Assembly (NCBI GenBank): GCA_007922305.1
Contig: ML677364.1
Location: forward strand, 23,047,326-23,111,325
Reading direction: 5' to 3'
DNA from: Dermatemys mawii
Lineage: Eukaryota > Chordata > Testudines > Dermatemydidae
DNA: 64,000 nt
The notes under the pieces were generated by a model that saw only the letters and a program-made list of their open reading frames with translations, was not told where the DNA came from and did no database searches. How positions within the stretch are numbered: the first letter of the stretch is position 1; every line of letters starts with the position of its first letter. A program made the position numbers and the translations under genes. Of the stretch, positions 10,170-22,199 are shown one piece after another.

Positions 10170-11995
10170 CAACACCACATTTTCCAACACCTATAATGAA
10201 GAGGTATGGGCTGCATTACTTGCAGTATGCTGATGATGCACTGAATTCTATAGTCTGAGCCTCCCTCGCTCAGGGAGTGGAGTGCCATTGAATGTCTGGC
10301 CCAGTGTGCTTGGAAGCTTATGCCATGATGGAGAAGAGGATGGCTGAGGTTCAGTCAAGATAAGATGCTTGTAGGATGGGGAAACAACCAGAAAATATCA
10401 TTTATTTGAACATGTGTGCCCACCTTCAAATGTTTGCAAGCTGGGGGTTGTGTTGAATCTCTAGGAAACCTGGTATCGCAAATCCTATGTCTCTTTGTTA
10501 CTTAAAAGCCTTATTTATGTTAGCAAAATAACTCAATGTCAGTGATGGATATTACACTTTGTAAAGGCCGAGCTTTTGGAGATGTAGCTTAAACCAATAA
10601 TGAAGAATTTAGAGTTCTAGAAAATCTTTGAAAAAAATGCTTACCTAGATTAATTTTATTTCTTAAGGTGTAAAAAAATAATTAACAATACCTAGCAGCT
10701 TTGCTGAACCAAGAAATCATTGCTGGAATCTCCTAAATCACTGGTCGGTTTTTCAGATTGCTTAGAGCTAATTGATTCTTACTTGTCTTTGTAAATTGTT
10801 TCAGAAAGACAGATGAAAACTGATAGTTATATATTACAATGCTTAATAATAATTAGTCAACCGAAATAGGAAACCCATGTGTAAGTATGTAGAAAAGATG
10901 ACCTGAGGTTAAGCAATTCAGTGACATCTTTGTGAGCCTGCAGACATGCTGAAAAACAGATATCAGAGATGTGATGTTCCCTATTCTTCTCATTGAGTTC
11001 ATAAATTTGAAATGTCCTGCTTGGGGGCCTCACCAAAACCAACACAACTGGGCACTCTAACCTTGAGGGGGCCCACGCTGCTGCCATCTCCAGATGACTC
11101 CTCTGTGGCAGTGACAGCAGGAGCCCTTATACAGAGTCCTCAGCTTATTTGGGTAGAAGCTGAGCCCCTCTTCCTCTGAAAGTCTTGGTCTGAGGATGGC
11201 GGAAGCCTAGCCTGCCAATGGAGTGTGCCAGTGGGTCTTCAGGAGATTGTCCCTGGAGTCCTGGATTGACTTCATCTGGCCAGCAGCAGAGATTCTGGAG
11301 TGTGACAGTAAAGGCTATTTTCTGGACATGTGTGTCTTGGATGATATCAGGAAGTTCCATATCTCTCACGAGAAGGTCTGCCCTCATGAGGTTTTCAATT
11401 GATTTGTAGACCAATGATAAATCAGTAAATGAAAGGTAATTAATTAAGTCTCTGGTTTCTTATAAACCCTTTTACAGTATCAAAATCCTTTGATGGGAGC
11501 TTGATGGGAGCAGTTTTTAAAAAATTAAGTACAATATTGTGAAAATTTACCTTTGTGAAAACATTGTTGCATTTAAAACAAAAAAAACCCACAACAAATA
11601 AACAAGAAAACCCCAAAACAAAACCACAAGCTTCTTTTGCCCATGGAATGTTCTGTGGAACAGTGATACCAGACTGATTAATTTTTGCATTTTACCCACT
11701 GGTAACACTATATCCAAAGAGAAGTCCCCACAACTATGTATGGGGGTAACCTTGGAAACAACCAGATAGACTTTAGGAAGATAAAGTCTGCTGTTAAAAT
11801 ATGCTACACATATAAGATATCAGTGTAGCTTTCTGGACATCTTTAACACTATCTTCAAAAAATTTTCAAGGTAATTTGTCCCTGTGAACTCTATGCAGAA
11901 TTTGTTCTTTTATGGCAGTATAACATTTGCATGTAACAGATAAGGTAAAAGGCATGCAGCCATTTCATATCACTAAAAAATTATGATTATATTGC
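10167..11995. other. Intergenic DNA, no assigned gene
   Basis: Mostly unique AT-rich DNA. The section 10860-11414 is less AT-rich and has minus-strand open frames of 76 and 89 codons. I recognise no family in either. A polyA-like AACAAAAAAAACCC-type run lies near 11575. No RNA genes seen. Confidence 0.45.
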
Positions 11996-11999
11996 AGCA

Positions 12000-12480
12000 T
12001 GATGTGCTTTTTAGTATACACAGGATTAGCACACATCATTAAAAGAATGAGCAAGCTTTTGATTTTAGTTGTAATTGTAATCCTCTCCACTGAAGCCTCA
12101 AATGCATCATTTGAAATCTAGCAGAGATGTGAGTTTTTACTGCAGCCGCTTTACGTTTGTGATACATTAAAAGGTGTCATCCAACTGAAATGTAAATCAC
12201 TGTTCTTGAAAACAAATTACAAATGAAGATAACAGGGCAGCACACTAGCACTAAAGCATCGGAGAGCCCATCTGAGGCAGTTTTCTTTCAGACCCAAATT
12301 GCAGCAGCCCTGTTATCATGGGTAATGGCGTGCTGGCTAAGGCAAGTTGATTACAAGGCTATGGTAAACAATCCTTTTAAATGCAGTGCCTGAATAGAAG
12401 TGCACACACAACATTAATCAACTGAATTCAAACAGAATCACAAGGGGAAGTGGTCGGCCTTCCCCGGTTTGCTTTAACTC
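12000..12480. promoter_or_regulatory. Candidate conserved non-coding element
   Basis: A repeat-free block dense in homeodomain and related words: TTTTAGTTGTAATTGTAATC, ATTACAAATGAAGATAACAG, AACATTAATCAACTGAATT and CATTAAAAGGTGTC. It lacks open frames and splice-like structure. Composition and motif density resemble vertebrate developmental enhancers. Conservation itself cannot be seen from one sequence, so this is an inference. Confidence 0.3.
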
Positions 12481-13040
12481 ACTCAGCAAGTGGCCAAAGT
12501 GCTGGGCTCAGGGGTTATAACACTATTCACCATCCCTTCATAATCAACATTAATGGGTGTGAAATCTTAATGGCAATCCCTGTAATAAATAAATAGATAG
12601 ATGGATAACATTAATACTGTGTGCTCATCCTCTCATTTGAATGAAGAACAGGTTTAGGAAATGCTGTATTTTGATGCCTGTACTATTTTTCATCATCTTA
12701 GATTGTGGGCTTTCTGGGGCACGGACTACCTCTGTTTTATTTGTTTGCCTGAAGAATCATACAATGATCCTTAATAATGGATCCCTCGGCCCTATCATGT
12801 TAGAAAATAATAATAAATAACTTGAGGAAAGATACAATTTTTATTTTAAAGGGTCACATTTTGCCCCCTATTAAAGCTCATCCAATCTTGGTTTATTACA
12901 CTATTCAAACTTGTTTAAAATTCATCTTGTGTGTGTCTTGCATTTACAGTACGCATTGTCAGGAAATAGGCTCTAAAATATGGGGAATGTTTAGAAATGT
13001 TGCTCAGTGATGGGTGGTGAGGGGTGCATCTTCCAGAAGG

Positions 13041-13817
13041 CGAGTGGTCAGGGCCTGTGCAAGGATATTTTGTGCGCTAAGCAAAACTTCCACTTGTGCC
13101 CCCCTTCCCGCTTATTTTCCTTTAAATGAAAGCATTTGCTTAAAAAAATGACTGAGTTTAGATATAGATGTTGCGTATATCCAAATATCACACTATCCTC
13201 CTATACCTGACTTATGTCACAACACCCAATGACATGCTTATGAAGGCTGGTTGGAAATTTTCCGTCAAAACTGTTTTTTGATTAAAAAAATTGGGTTTTA
13301 TACTAAACAAACTTTTTCACAAAAACAGCCTACTTTCTAAGGAAGATTTTCTATTTTTGTAACCCCCACCCCAAACAAACAGACATAGAATAAACTTCTA
13401 AGGACAATGTCAAGTCATTTTCTGTAGATTTAGTGTTTGATCTACCTTAAAATGATTACCATCTGAAAAGCGGGGAGTTGGAGGGGAGCTGCGGGGCAGT
13501 GGGATGGTGTCCGGGGGCACAGCGGCCCTGCTAGGGGCACTTCATAGGGTGCTGCACTGGTGGTCTGAGCTGACATGGCTGCTCAGCGCCGCTTTGTTCT
13601 GCATCAGGTGGGCATCCCCCAAGGCTCCCTGCGCCGGCTGCCCTTATCTGCTCTCCGAGTACCAGATGCACGTTCAACGAAGTTTTTCTTTTCTTTATTC
13701 GTTTTCCAGCAATGGTGTAAAAAAATATTTGGGGCACTGCTTTTTGGCACCCCCAAATCTTGGCGCCCTGAGTGGCTGCGTAGTTCACCTAGTGGTTACC
13801 CCGGCCCTGCGAGTGGT
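13041..13817. mobile_element. Complete 761-bp hAT-type element with perfect 8-bp duplication
   Basis: The element spans 13049-13809. The left end CAGGGCCTG is mirrored by CCGGCCCTG at the right, and CGAGTGGT flanks it identically at 13041-13048 and 13810-13817. The interior is GC-rich at its two ends, with GCGC, GGCGCC and CCCCC words. Overlapping open frames of 85-107 codons exist on both strands in the right part, but they look like a by-product of low stop density and show no hAT transposase motif. Non-autonomous. Confidence 0.9.
13245..13400. repeat. AGCTGGTCA-AAAATTTT type repeat inside the hAT element
   Basis: GGCTGGTTGGAAATTTTCC opens a tract of TTTTTTGATTAAAAAAATTG and ACTTTTTCACAAAAAC words, matching the family at 8706 and 9585. 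It lies wholly within the hAT-type element, so either it was captured or it inserted afterwards. Confidence 0.4.
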
Positions 13818-16800
13818 GCAACACTGAAAAGAGGAAAAGCTGCAGGAAAGAGCAAGGTACAATAAATAGCTTCCATTTAAAAAATAGAGTAATTTAAATC
13901 TGCCTCAAGACAGCTTTAAATAATGCAGTCTTCACTTATCCTGAATGATAGCAGAATTCCTGACTCTCACTAGCATATAGCAGTTCCATGAAAGCCTAGC
14001 TATATGTAATCATACACCAAGGCCACATTCAGTCATTCTATTTATTTTTTACATTTTTAATTTTCAACTGCATTTTCTTTAAAGAAACATCTGCTGATGA
14101 CTCACTTCATTATTTAAAAAGAGAACATATGAATATAGGAGTTTTACAGAGTGGTCGGAAACAGTATTTCAAAAGTTGCAACTTATCAAAGTTTGAATCC
14201 TAGGGCCCTGGGTGGAGCAGGGAAGTATGAATGGATCATGGTGCCATTTGCCCCTAGGCTGCTGGTTAAAATCCAGCCCAGGTTGAGGTAATAGAAAGTT
14301 ACCACCACCTGCTGGAAGTTGGATGGCCTATACAAAATGAGGTGTTAATTTCTCAATCCATTTCCCAATGGACATGTGTCCACATAAGCAAAACCTCACC
14401 ACCACTATTGGTGCCTTTTTGGAAGCCTCAGAAGATTGAATGGGCAAGAAGAATGAATTAACCTTCTTCTAGAGAGTGTCTACTTCTGGAGATGAGGGTA
14501 AGGCAACTTGGTGGAGTAGCTGGTCTCTATTCCAGGAGAAGGGCTTCAAGGACAACTCTGCCTGCTCTCGAAGAAGAATGGGCTTAATCAAGGATTCTTT
14601 TCCCCTTCATGCTGAAAGAGGGAGGGGACTTGAAGGCAGTTTTGTTCCCTTCCCTCCGACCCAGTGGAAAGGAGCACTAAAGACAGCAGGTCTGGCACAG
14701 TAGAGCAGAGGAGGGGAGGCAATATAGATATGTACTCTATACCCTCTGGTTTCCTAAGGTCAGACAGAGCTAGAGGAGCATCCGTTGGTTGTTCTCTGAA
14801 GCCCAGCAGTTGTCTGTATTCTTTTGTTAAAAAACAGCTTTTTGGAGAAAGGTACCCAGATGGCTATGTGCTTAGCAGACATGGGGATGTTAGTGTCCCC
14901 TCTTCTACACACTTGATGCATTTTATGCTTTGGTTCAAAAATTGTTAGTGTAAATATACCATCAGTGGAACGGATTTGGTCACGGACAAAACAGTTCCGC
15001 ATAATTGTATGTCATATTCCTGGTGACGTATTTATGTAGGATTCCTGCCATTCAACTTTACTGCCATTGTATTTCAAGCATCTATCAGGGAAAAATATGT
15101 GCAGTGTCTGCATATTGAGCTGTATGAAAGAACTTCAAGAGACTAGCAGACACCTTCAGCTGACCACATTCTGGGGAGGGTCCTGATGATTACATTTAAT
15201 TGGTTGTTTCTGTTCACATATTTGCAGTGGTTTACATGGCTAAGGCAGGCAAAGTTGTTTTATGGCTGTATTGGGAAAATTAAAAGCTTTGGGAACATGG
15301 TTTATCCAGATGAATTCACAGAGTGCAGCAAGCATGTGATTTCAACAGACCACACCAATGTAAAGTTAACTAATGAATCAGTGGCTAGAAAAAACAATGA
15401 CATGGGCAAGTTACTAGCACACAGATCTGGAGACTGAGGTTCTCTGTTTATTCACAAAATAGTTACAGCTTGAGCAGCTGCACTCCAGGCTTCCCTGCCA
15501 ACAAATGGCAGGGACCAGCACTCAGAGTGAAAACTGGTAATTCACTCCACTTAGTCCTAGGTTTTCCATTGACCCATTTAATCAGGATAACAACCTGTGG
15601 ATTTTTTGGGGGTGTTGTTTAGTAGAGACATGACGTGGATATTTGGTTCAATGTAAATTAGATTGAGACCACAGTTCAATTAACGCAGGCATCTGAACTG
15701 CCATTAGATGGTAATAATTTTCAGGAAGAATGGGAGTGATTATGCTAATAGCAGTGTTAAGCTTCTGAGCATGTCCTACGCGAACTAGAGCAGACTCAGT
15801 CAGAACTGCATGCTCATTAAAGGCTAGATTATGACTTGGGCTATACATCCATGAAAAGGAGGAAGAACAGCCCCCTTACAATGTGTCCTAATTTGCTGCT
15901 GGTATAGGCAGCTGCATATTACTGTCCTATGGGAGCAAGTGGGAAGTGGGGATGGAATTATGCCTCGGAGGGAATTGTGATCGACACTGCCTTCTGGGAC
16001 TACTTTTGAGGAGGTGTTTGCTCAGAGCTGAGCTGAAAACCATAATCTCTCTGTGCTATATCTTCTCTGCAACTAATCAGACTCGAGGGTTTATTCACCA
16101 TGACCTATCTTTTCTCTTAATTATGGACCCCAACATGCAGTGACACAACTGACACCATAGTGCAATGGTGGCAGTGAGACCTTCTCTCCAAGAATTCCCA
16201 GGGAGCCATGTACCAGAGATCCACCTTGGACTGTGGATAGCCTGATCCTTTTGGAAGGATGCTAGTGGTCCACTCATGAGGAGCTCTGATGCTTTTTCCC
16301 AGGGAGGCCCATGAAAAGCCTGCTTTCTTATGGGCCATCCATGGTTTGCTTTTGAGAAGTTACAAGTGTAGTGGCAGCGTTTCCTGGGTGATTTTATTTT
16401 AAATTCACATATCTACAGCTTGCTAGCCAATTGGATTACAGTCCTGGTGTGCCGGGTATATGCTGTAATAAAGTGCTGATGCACATTTCATAATTTCATA
16501 ATAATTTACCTATAATAAAAAAACAACTATTCATAATTCATGTTAAGCACAAAATGTTTAATGTTTCTGTATTAATATGACCTGTCATAAAACAATGGTT
16601 AAGTTTAATTAGACAATAACAGAGCTAGAAGGAATGGAAATAACACAAAATGGGTTCAGATAGTTATAAATTTTTATTCTTTCCCTGCCACTTTTTTATG
16701 TTCTTACTGACTAAACTTTTCATGGGAACTTAACATTTTCTTAAATTTTTCAAATATGTCTTTAACAATGAAATATACTTCGCATTGTACACAAATGAAG

Positions 16801-18540
16801 GGGAACACGGATTTGATCATAAATTCAATTCAACTACAAAGACAGCTGACAGCATAAATTTGTAACAAATTGGGCAATCCAAGGTGCTGTAGCCCAGAAT
16901 TGTAGGAAACACAAGGATCATTTGTGCAAATGGAGCTGAAAAAATACGCCTGTTTTCACTCAGCGATAATAATCCTATACCTGGGCCACAGGATAAGGCC
17001 TGCTTTCTGGGTTCATGACCATTCAGAAACAACTCCCCCATTGTTACTTTACTTGTGGAGGGTTTACAAATGGTAGGCTTTACAGGAAGCAAAGATGTGG
17101 GAATCATTTAGTGCAACCCTACACTTAGACAGGTGCCACTCTTAGACTTTTTAATTGATCTCATTTGTTACTTATACCTGTAAATCGCACTGTTATCATC
17201 TTCGAACAAGCAATGGAAACCAGAATTTGTCACTGAATAAAGATAGCAGAACAAGTCCCTGAATGGACTGGTCATATAGATTTACTGGCTTAATTACACA
17301 ACAGTACATTAGATTGTAATAAGATACCTGGAAAAATCCAAATTACATGCAGGCCTCTTGTTTCTTTATACCACACTGACACAAAACACGGTTCAAATGC
17401 TACTGCCAGGACAGAGGACAGCCGATGTTATAGGTTTCTGAGAGAGAGAATGAGAGAGAGTCAGGCCTGAAGTTGTAAAAGGTTCTTTTGTTACGATGTA
17501 GTAAAATGAATCTTAGGTTGATCTGAAGGCCTACAGGATACTAATGTGCTCTATCATGCAGGAGATGCCAGTTCCATGGCAACTTCAGAAGGATGGTAAT
17601 GGAAGCATTACGAAAGCAATGGTGGGGAGCACTACAGAGGTGGCCATCTCAGGCTATCTATTCTACAAGCAATGGGTGTGATTCTCCTTCCCATGCCCAC
17701 ATGCCCACACTAGCTCTCTTTCAGCCAGCATGAGTATAGCGTAGCCACAGTTGCACAGGAAGCAGCAGTGAAGGCATAGCTGAGGGGTACATACCCAGCG
17801 GTTTCAGGTGGGTTTGCATTTAGCATGACTCAGCCAAACCTCCATGGCTCAGCGATAACTCCCCTGCTCTTTATAATCACTCTAGCTCAATGAGAGCTAG
17901 GGTGAGCGTACGTGCATGAGCTTGAAGTGTATATGAGCATGTGTACATGAGCTTGTAGTGTAGAGACAGCCTCAGATATTTAGGAAGGGACACTATGTAG
18001 CATACTTCAGCAGCACCTACTAGCAGCCACTTATGGGAATCTGCCCCATTCTGTGATGCTAGAAGGATTATAAAGAGGAAAAGGCAGCTCAGAATAAAAG
18101 GAGAAATAAACCCTCTGAACTGAGGGTGTACTAGAGTGATAAAGAATTTAGAAATGCTAACTCTTCATTTTAGTTATTGCTGAGGTAGGGGAGGCCTTTA
18201 GATCCACCTTAGCAATGGGTAACAAAACAAAGAAAAAGCAGTGCGGGAGCCACTATACTAGAAAAATAGAAAAATACTATTCTGTCACACACCGTAACTA
18301 CATTAGCAGAGGGTCATGAAGTTATTAACAGCACTCCTGCATGGAAGATCATCAGCTCCAAACACGCATTTCAGAACCAGACCTCAAATCTGCTTTGGGA
18401 AGATCTGGGGAAATTTCTAACAGGTGATTCTTCTAATTTTCCCACAACACACACTGAGGCAATTCTATGGTAGAGGATGATTATGAACATACACCATAGC
18501 AAATCATTTTAACAGAGAAATTGTCTGAAATACCAGTTCT
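13818..18540. other. Intergenic DNA, no gene seen
   Basis: Mostly unique sequence. A block around 14150-14440 may be an old repeat, but I could not name it. An imperfect GAGAGA run lies near 17440. No gene, RNA or conserved motif is evident. Open frames of up to about 96 codons here match no known family. Confidence 0.45.
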
Positions 18541-18544
18541 CCTC

Positions 18545-18715
18545 CCAGTCACAATTACATTACATTTATTATCTCCATTTTACAGATGGGAAAACTGCGG
18601 CATAGAAAGGTGAAATGACTTTCCCAAAGCCACCCACCTGGCCAGTAGCCAAGCTAGAAATAGAATCCAGGTATCCTGCATCCCAGTCTAATACTCTATT
18701 CACTAAGCAATATTA
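18545..18715 (+). mobile_element. MIR-type SINE 3' region
   Basis: The order of blocks is that of MIR: TTATCTCCATTTTACAGATG, GGAAAACTGCGGCATAGAAA, TGACTTTCCCAAAGCCACCC, then a decayed AGCTAGAAATAGAATCCAGG and a TCTATTCACTAAGCAATATT end. It is diverged and non-coding. Confidence 0.85.
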
Positions 18716-18889
18716 GGAAATTATGTATTTTTAGCTAATGTTTATGTATTTGCTGTTGGAGCAGCATGCACAGTGTGATCAGCCAGTTCTCTGAAGACCC
18801 AATAGCAAGTATTTAACAGAACAAAGTCTGGGGCCCTCTGCTCTTGATCCCCCAGAGCCACAGTGGATGGGGAAGCGAGATAAGAATTT

Positions 18890-19720
18890 TAGAGCATTAA
18901 GCACACATCTAGGCTACTGGATTATATTCACCATGATATTGGAGGACCAGGGAAGGACCAAACTCTCAGAAGGAGGAATAAATAGCCTATCTGAAGAGGA
19001 GAATTGTCAAGGAGATAGCAAAGGCTGAAGGGATTAGGAAAGAGATCTGTGGGAGAAAATAGGACAGGTGAGATCTTGAGGAATGAAAGGAGAAGGTAGG
19101 ATTGGAGAGGGAAAACTGGGTAGACTTGGAAGAAAGGAACAGGATGGGATGTAATGCTTGGAGTAAGAGGACTGGGGAGATAGGAAATTGGGTGAAGGGC
19201 AGCTTTAAGGATAAACATGGAATCCTGTAGTGGAAGCTTGGTGAAGAGGTAGGAAGCACAAAGAGGACACTCCAGGAGATGTGTTGGGGAAAATTTTGGT
19301 ACAAGGCAAGGAGAGATTTGGGGAAGGAAATACCATATGAGGAGTATAGAGCACAGAACGAGCTAATGGAGAGAGAAAGTTAGCAAAGTATGGGCCCTAA
19401 CTAGTCTCTCCTTTGGATTAGTGAAGGAGAAGAGAAACTAGTGGAAAGAGGGTAAAATAATAAAAGCCAGCCTTAAAGAAAAGGGATGCAAGTTAAAAAG
19501 AGAAAGTAAAATCAGTGAGATGGAAAGAGCCACTAGAGGAGAAATTACAAAAATAATAATTCTAAGAAAAATACACCAGGACCAGAAGAAAAAACAATAA
19601 GTCTGGAGTTAGACAGCAATGAACTGTGAATGTACAGAAAGGTTTTAGGGAAAGAATGAGAAAAATTGAGGGAAAAATGAGAAAAGAGACTAACAAACAG
19701 CTGACATGGTAATTCTGTGT
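18890..19720 (+). repeat. Polypurine-rich tract, about 800 bp
   Basis: The plus strand is strongly enriched in A and G for about 800 bp, with words such as GGAGAAGGTAGGATTGGAGA and GGGAGAAAATAGGACAG, and few pyrimidine runs. The opposite strand gives pyrimidine-rich open frames of 96 and 105 codons made mainly of Ser, Pro, Leu and Phe, the signature of low-complexity DNA and not of genes. Mirror-symmetric purine tracts can form triplex DNA. I have not shown symmetry here. Confidence 0.65.
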
Positions 19721-19923
19721 TTTATTGAACATGATTAATCACTATTTTGATTAATACTCCTTGTAAAATGAGGTAGCACTGTATTTGCATTAAAGAAAGT
19801 ATAATACCAGAGATTCCCCACCTGTTTTTATCTCATTGGTAGAATGTTGTGCAGAAGACTAACAGTTCCTCCCCTTCCTTTTACTATATGGTAAGGGGAA
19901 GTAATGAGAGAAAGAAAGGGGTC

Positions 19924-19963
19924 GGGGGGGGGGGGGGAGAGAGAGAGAGAGAAGAGAGAGAGC
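19924..19963 (+). repeat. Poly-G followed by (AG)n
   Basis: A run of 14 G at 19924-19937 passes into AG repeats with one interruption. The tract lies just after the polypurine region, with about 200 bp between. Confidence 0.95.
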
Positions 19964-20129
19964 TTTCCTTTTCTTCTCATCAATTGGAAGGAAAGGTAAA
20001 ATGCTGTTCTCAGAATCCAAGAGCAGCTACTAGGGAAAAGAAAAGAGCTGAGGGACAGAGAGCAGGAGAGACATAGGGCCAGAGAGTTCCTATTTGAAGC
20101 AGTATTGCAATAATTGCTTATTTTCTTCC

Positions 20130-20290
20130 CCTTCCCCTCCCCCGCATTTTAAAGGTAGGGAAGCTGAGGCCCAGAGAGGCTAAGTGACTTGCCTAAAACC
20201 ACACAGCAAATTAATTGTTAACCTGGGATTTGAATTTAGCAGGTTTTGGTTCCTGGAGTGTTGCTCAGTTCATTGAACCACACTCCCTGT
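20130..20290 (+). mobile_element. MIR-type SINE 3' region, second copy
   Basis: Blocks in MIR order: GGGAAGCTGAGGCCCAGAGA, TAAGTGACTTGCCTAAAACC, CACACAGCAAATTAATTG, then CCTGGGATTTGAATTTAGCA and a CATTGAACCACACTCCCTG end. Same orientation as the copy at 18545. Confidence 0.85.
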
Positions 20291-20399
20291 CCCATCAAGT
20301 TTGCACAAAATACACAATCATGGTAAATCCTGTGGTTTGGTAAACTGTGTGGATCACCTGCATTCTACCCAGTCAATGACACAGCGATACAGTAATGGT

Positions 20400-20480
20400 T
20401 TTGTAACTGAGTGAGGTTACCAGGTGTGAACTGGTTAATAACATGTTCATGGTAATCCCAGTTACAAGGCTTTTCGGCCA
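20400..20480. repeat. Imperfect hairpin
   Basis: TTGTAACTG followed by GGTTACCA at about 20400-20422 is mirrored by TGGTAATCC and CAGTTACAA at about 20449-20468, with a spacer of roughly 27 nt and a short bulge. It is isolated and has no other marks of an RNA gene. Confidence 0.6.
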
Positions 20481-21029
20481 GTAGTTGCACAGCATATTGA
20501 ATATATGAAGCACAGTAGTGGTTGCAGTCACACTCTGGCACATGGCACATGCGTATTTGTGAAGTGACAGAGGCATATCATACACCAGCTTTTTGCTTGT
20601 AACATGCTGCCTAAACTGCATTTATGCCTGTGCTCAATAGTGGAATAATCCTGTCATTGTATCCAGTCATATAAAACGTGCCCCCCTTCTAGTTGCTATA
20701 TTCAAGTCATGGTCAGGTACCAGAGAAAGGAGCACCCTGTTGTAATATTCAGTTGGTCTATTGAGTTCTGATTTTGGGATGTGTTCTGAAGACTAGGAGC
20801 CTGTTATGCAAGTGAATGCAAGAAAGATATGGAAACCTGGATCTGAGAAGTGACAAATGTATAAAGCCAGTAAGAGTACAAAGCCAGCTGAGGGAAGCCT
20901 AGTTAACCAAAACTCTCGATTGTCCCTTGGTGCTGTAGTATACGCTTCGCTTCACTCAGTGTTCCCCAAATCTGGAGCATAATGAAGAGCTGTCAGTTGG
21001 ATTCCTTAAGGCCTGTTGGCTGAAGCAAA
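20481..21029. other. Intergenic DNA, no gene seen
   Basis: No recognisable gene or repeat. Short minus-strand open frames only. Confidence 0.45.
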
Positions 21030-22090
21030 GAGCCGTTCATACTGCCTCACTGTGCTCTGGGTCTAGCAATAGTGCACCACTTTTCAGCGCTGACGTGCCT
21101 GGTGGAAGCCAGCCATCTCATTTGCACTGTGCGGTGGCAGTCTCTCCTCCCATTTCCTAGTCTCTGCGCTCAGACCTGGGTTGGGGAGAGGGGAAGGCAA
21201 AACACATCCTCACTGTTGGCCAGGCAAGGAGGATCCTTTGAGGTTTTCCCAAGCCTCACAGAGCACAACCACCCCTTGCGCTGCCAGCTGTCTGTGGTAA
21301 CTGCCCTCTGGCTTTACCAAACTCAGGAGACCCACTCATGTTTGGACATCAAAGTAACACTAGTCACAGCACCATTCACATGTCCTTTACCAAAGCAACA
21401 CACACCCCGTAGGTGCACATTCTTACCTTTATGATGCCCCCTCATGCCTGGATGCAGCATTGCAAGCAGACTTTGCCTCTCACATACCCTGTAACGGTGA
21501 CTTTCTCAGTCTCAAGGATCAGTCTTGGCTGGTCCCTTCTCTGACTTGCCTCATAAGGGTCTCCCGTGGCTCAATTCTTGGGAGAAGTCGCTAACAAGTG
21601 GATCCTTTACTGGGCTCAACTCTGAACAATGAGTCCTCTGCCACTTGTGGTGCTTGACTTCAATTCTTTCCCCTTCTTAGGTCACTGCTTCTCCCCACCT
21701 AGGCTTTTCCCTGCTGGGAGTCCTTCTCAAAGTCCTTCTCAAACTCACCTTTTGTCTCCCAGGGGCTTCTGTCACATTTCTTGGTCCTCACAGACTCTAG
21801 CTCAGGGCTCCTCTCCACTCTGGAGCCCAACAAGAGAGACTAACCCTGCCCCTATAGCTCTGCTTCTTAGTCACAGCCAATCCCAAACTACTGGACCTTC
21901 TTCCATGCCCTTCCCAGGGAGAGGGAACTCTTTTTAGCTCCTCTCTCCTAGAGGCAGGGTCTGGCTTTTCCTTAGCTACTTATACAACCTAGCTTTGCCT
22001 CCTCTGGCCAGAAGACAATTAAACAATCACCTCCCAGGTGCAGAGCATAACTAATTACGTACTTTCTCTGCCCACCCTAGGGTTTGCAAC
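21030..22090 (-). mobile_element. Possible retroelement-derived block
   Basis: Sequence less AT-rich than its surroundings, rich in CTCC and CCTT words on the plus strand. On the minus strand a TATA-like TTGTATAAGTAGC occurs near 21978-21990, followed by about 900 bp of GGAG-rich DNA, an arrangement that would suit an LTR or leader region. Plus-strand open frames of 102 and 120 codons lie here but show no domain I know. Boundaries and class are uncertain. Confidence 0.3.
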
Positions 22091-22199
22091 CTATACTAAC
22101 ACAAAATATGTGGAGCTAGGGAATTCCGTTATTTGGCCAAAAACCCAATCCCCACAGAGTTTGATAGGGTATGGATATGTTGGCAAACAAGTAAAGTTC

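Noticed and set aside
13504..13865. Overlapping 85-107-codon frames
   Set aside because: They run on both strands across the hAT-type element, and one extends past its end; this is a low-stop-density effect.
18001..18035. Possible U6 snRNA start (CTTCAGCAGCAC word)
   Set aside because: Only about a dozen bases resemble U6; the rest of the gene is absent.
18928..19304. Minus-strand frames of 96 and 105 codons rich in Ser, Pro, Leu and Phe
   Set aside because: They are the complement of the polypurine tract; low-complexity artefacts.
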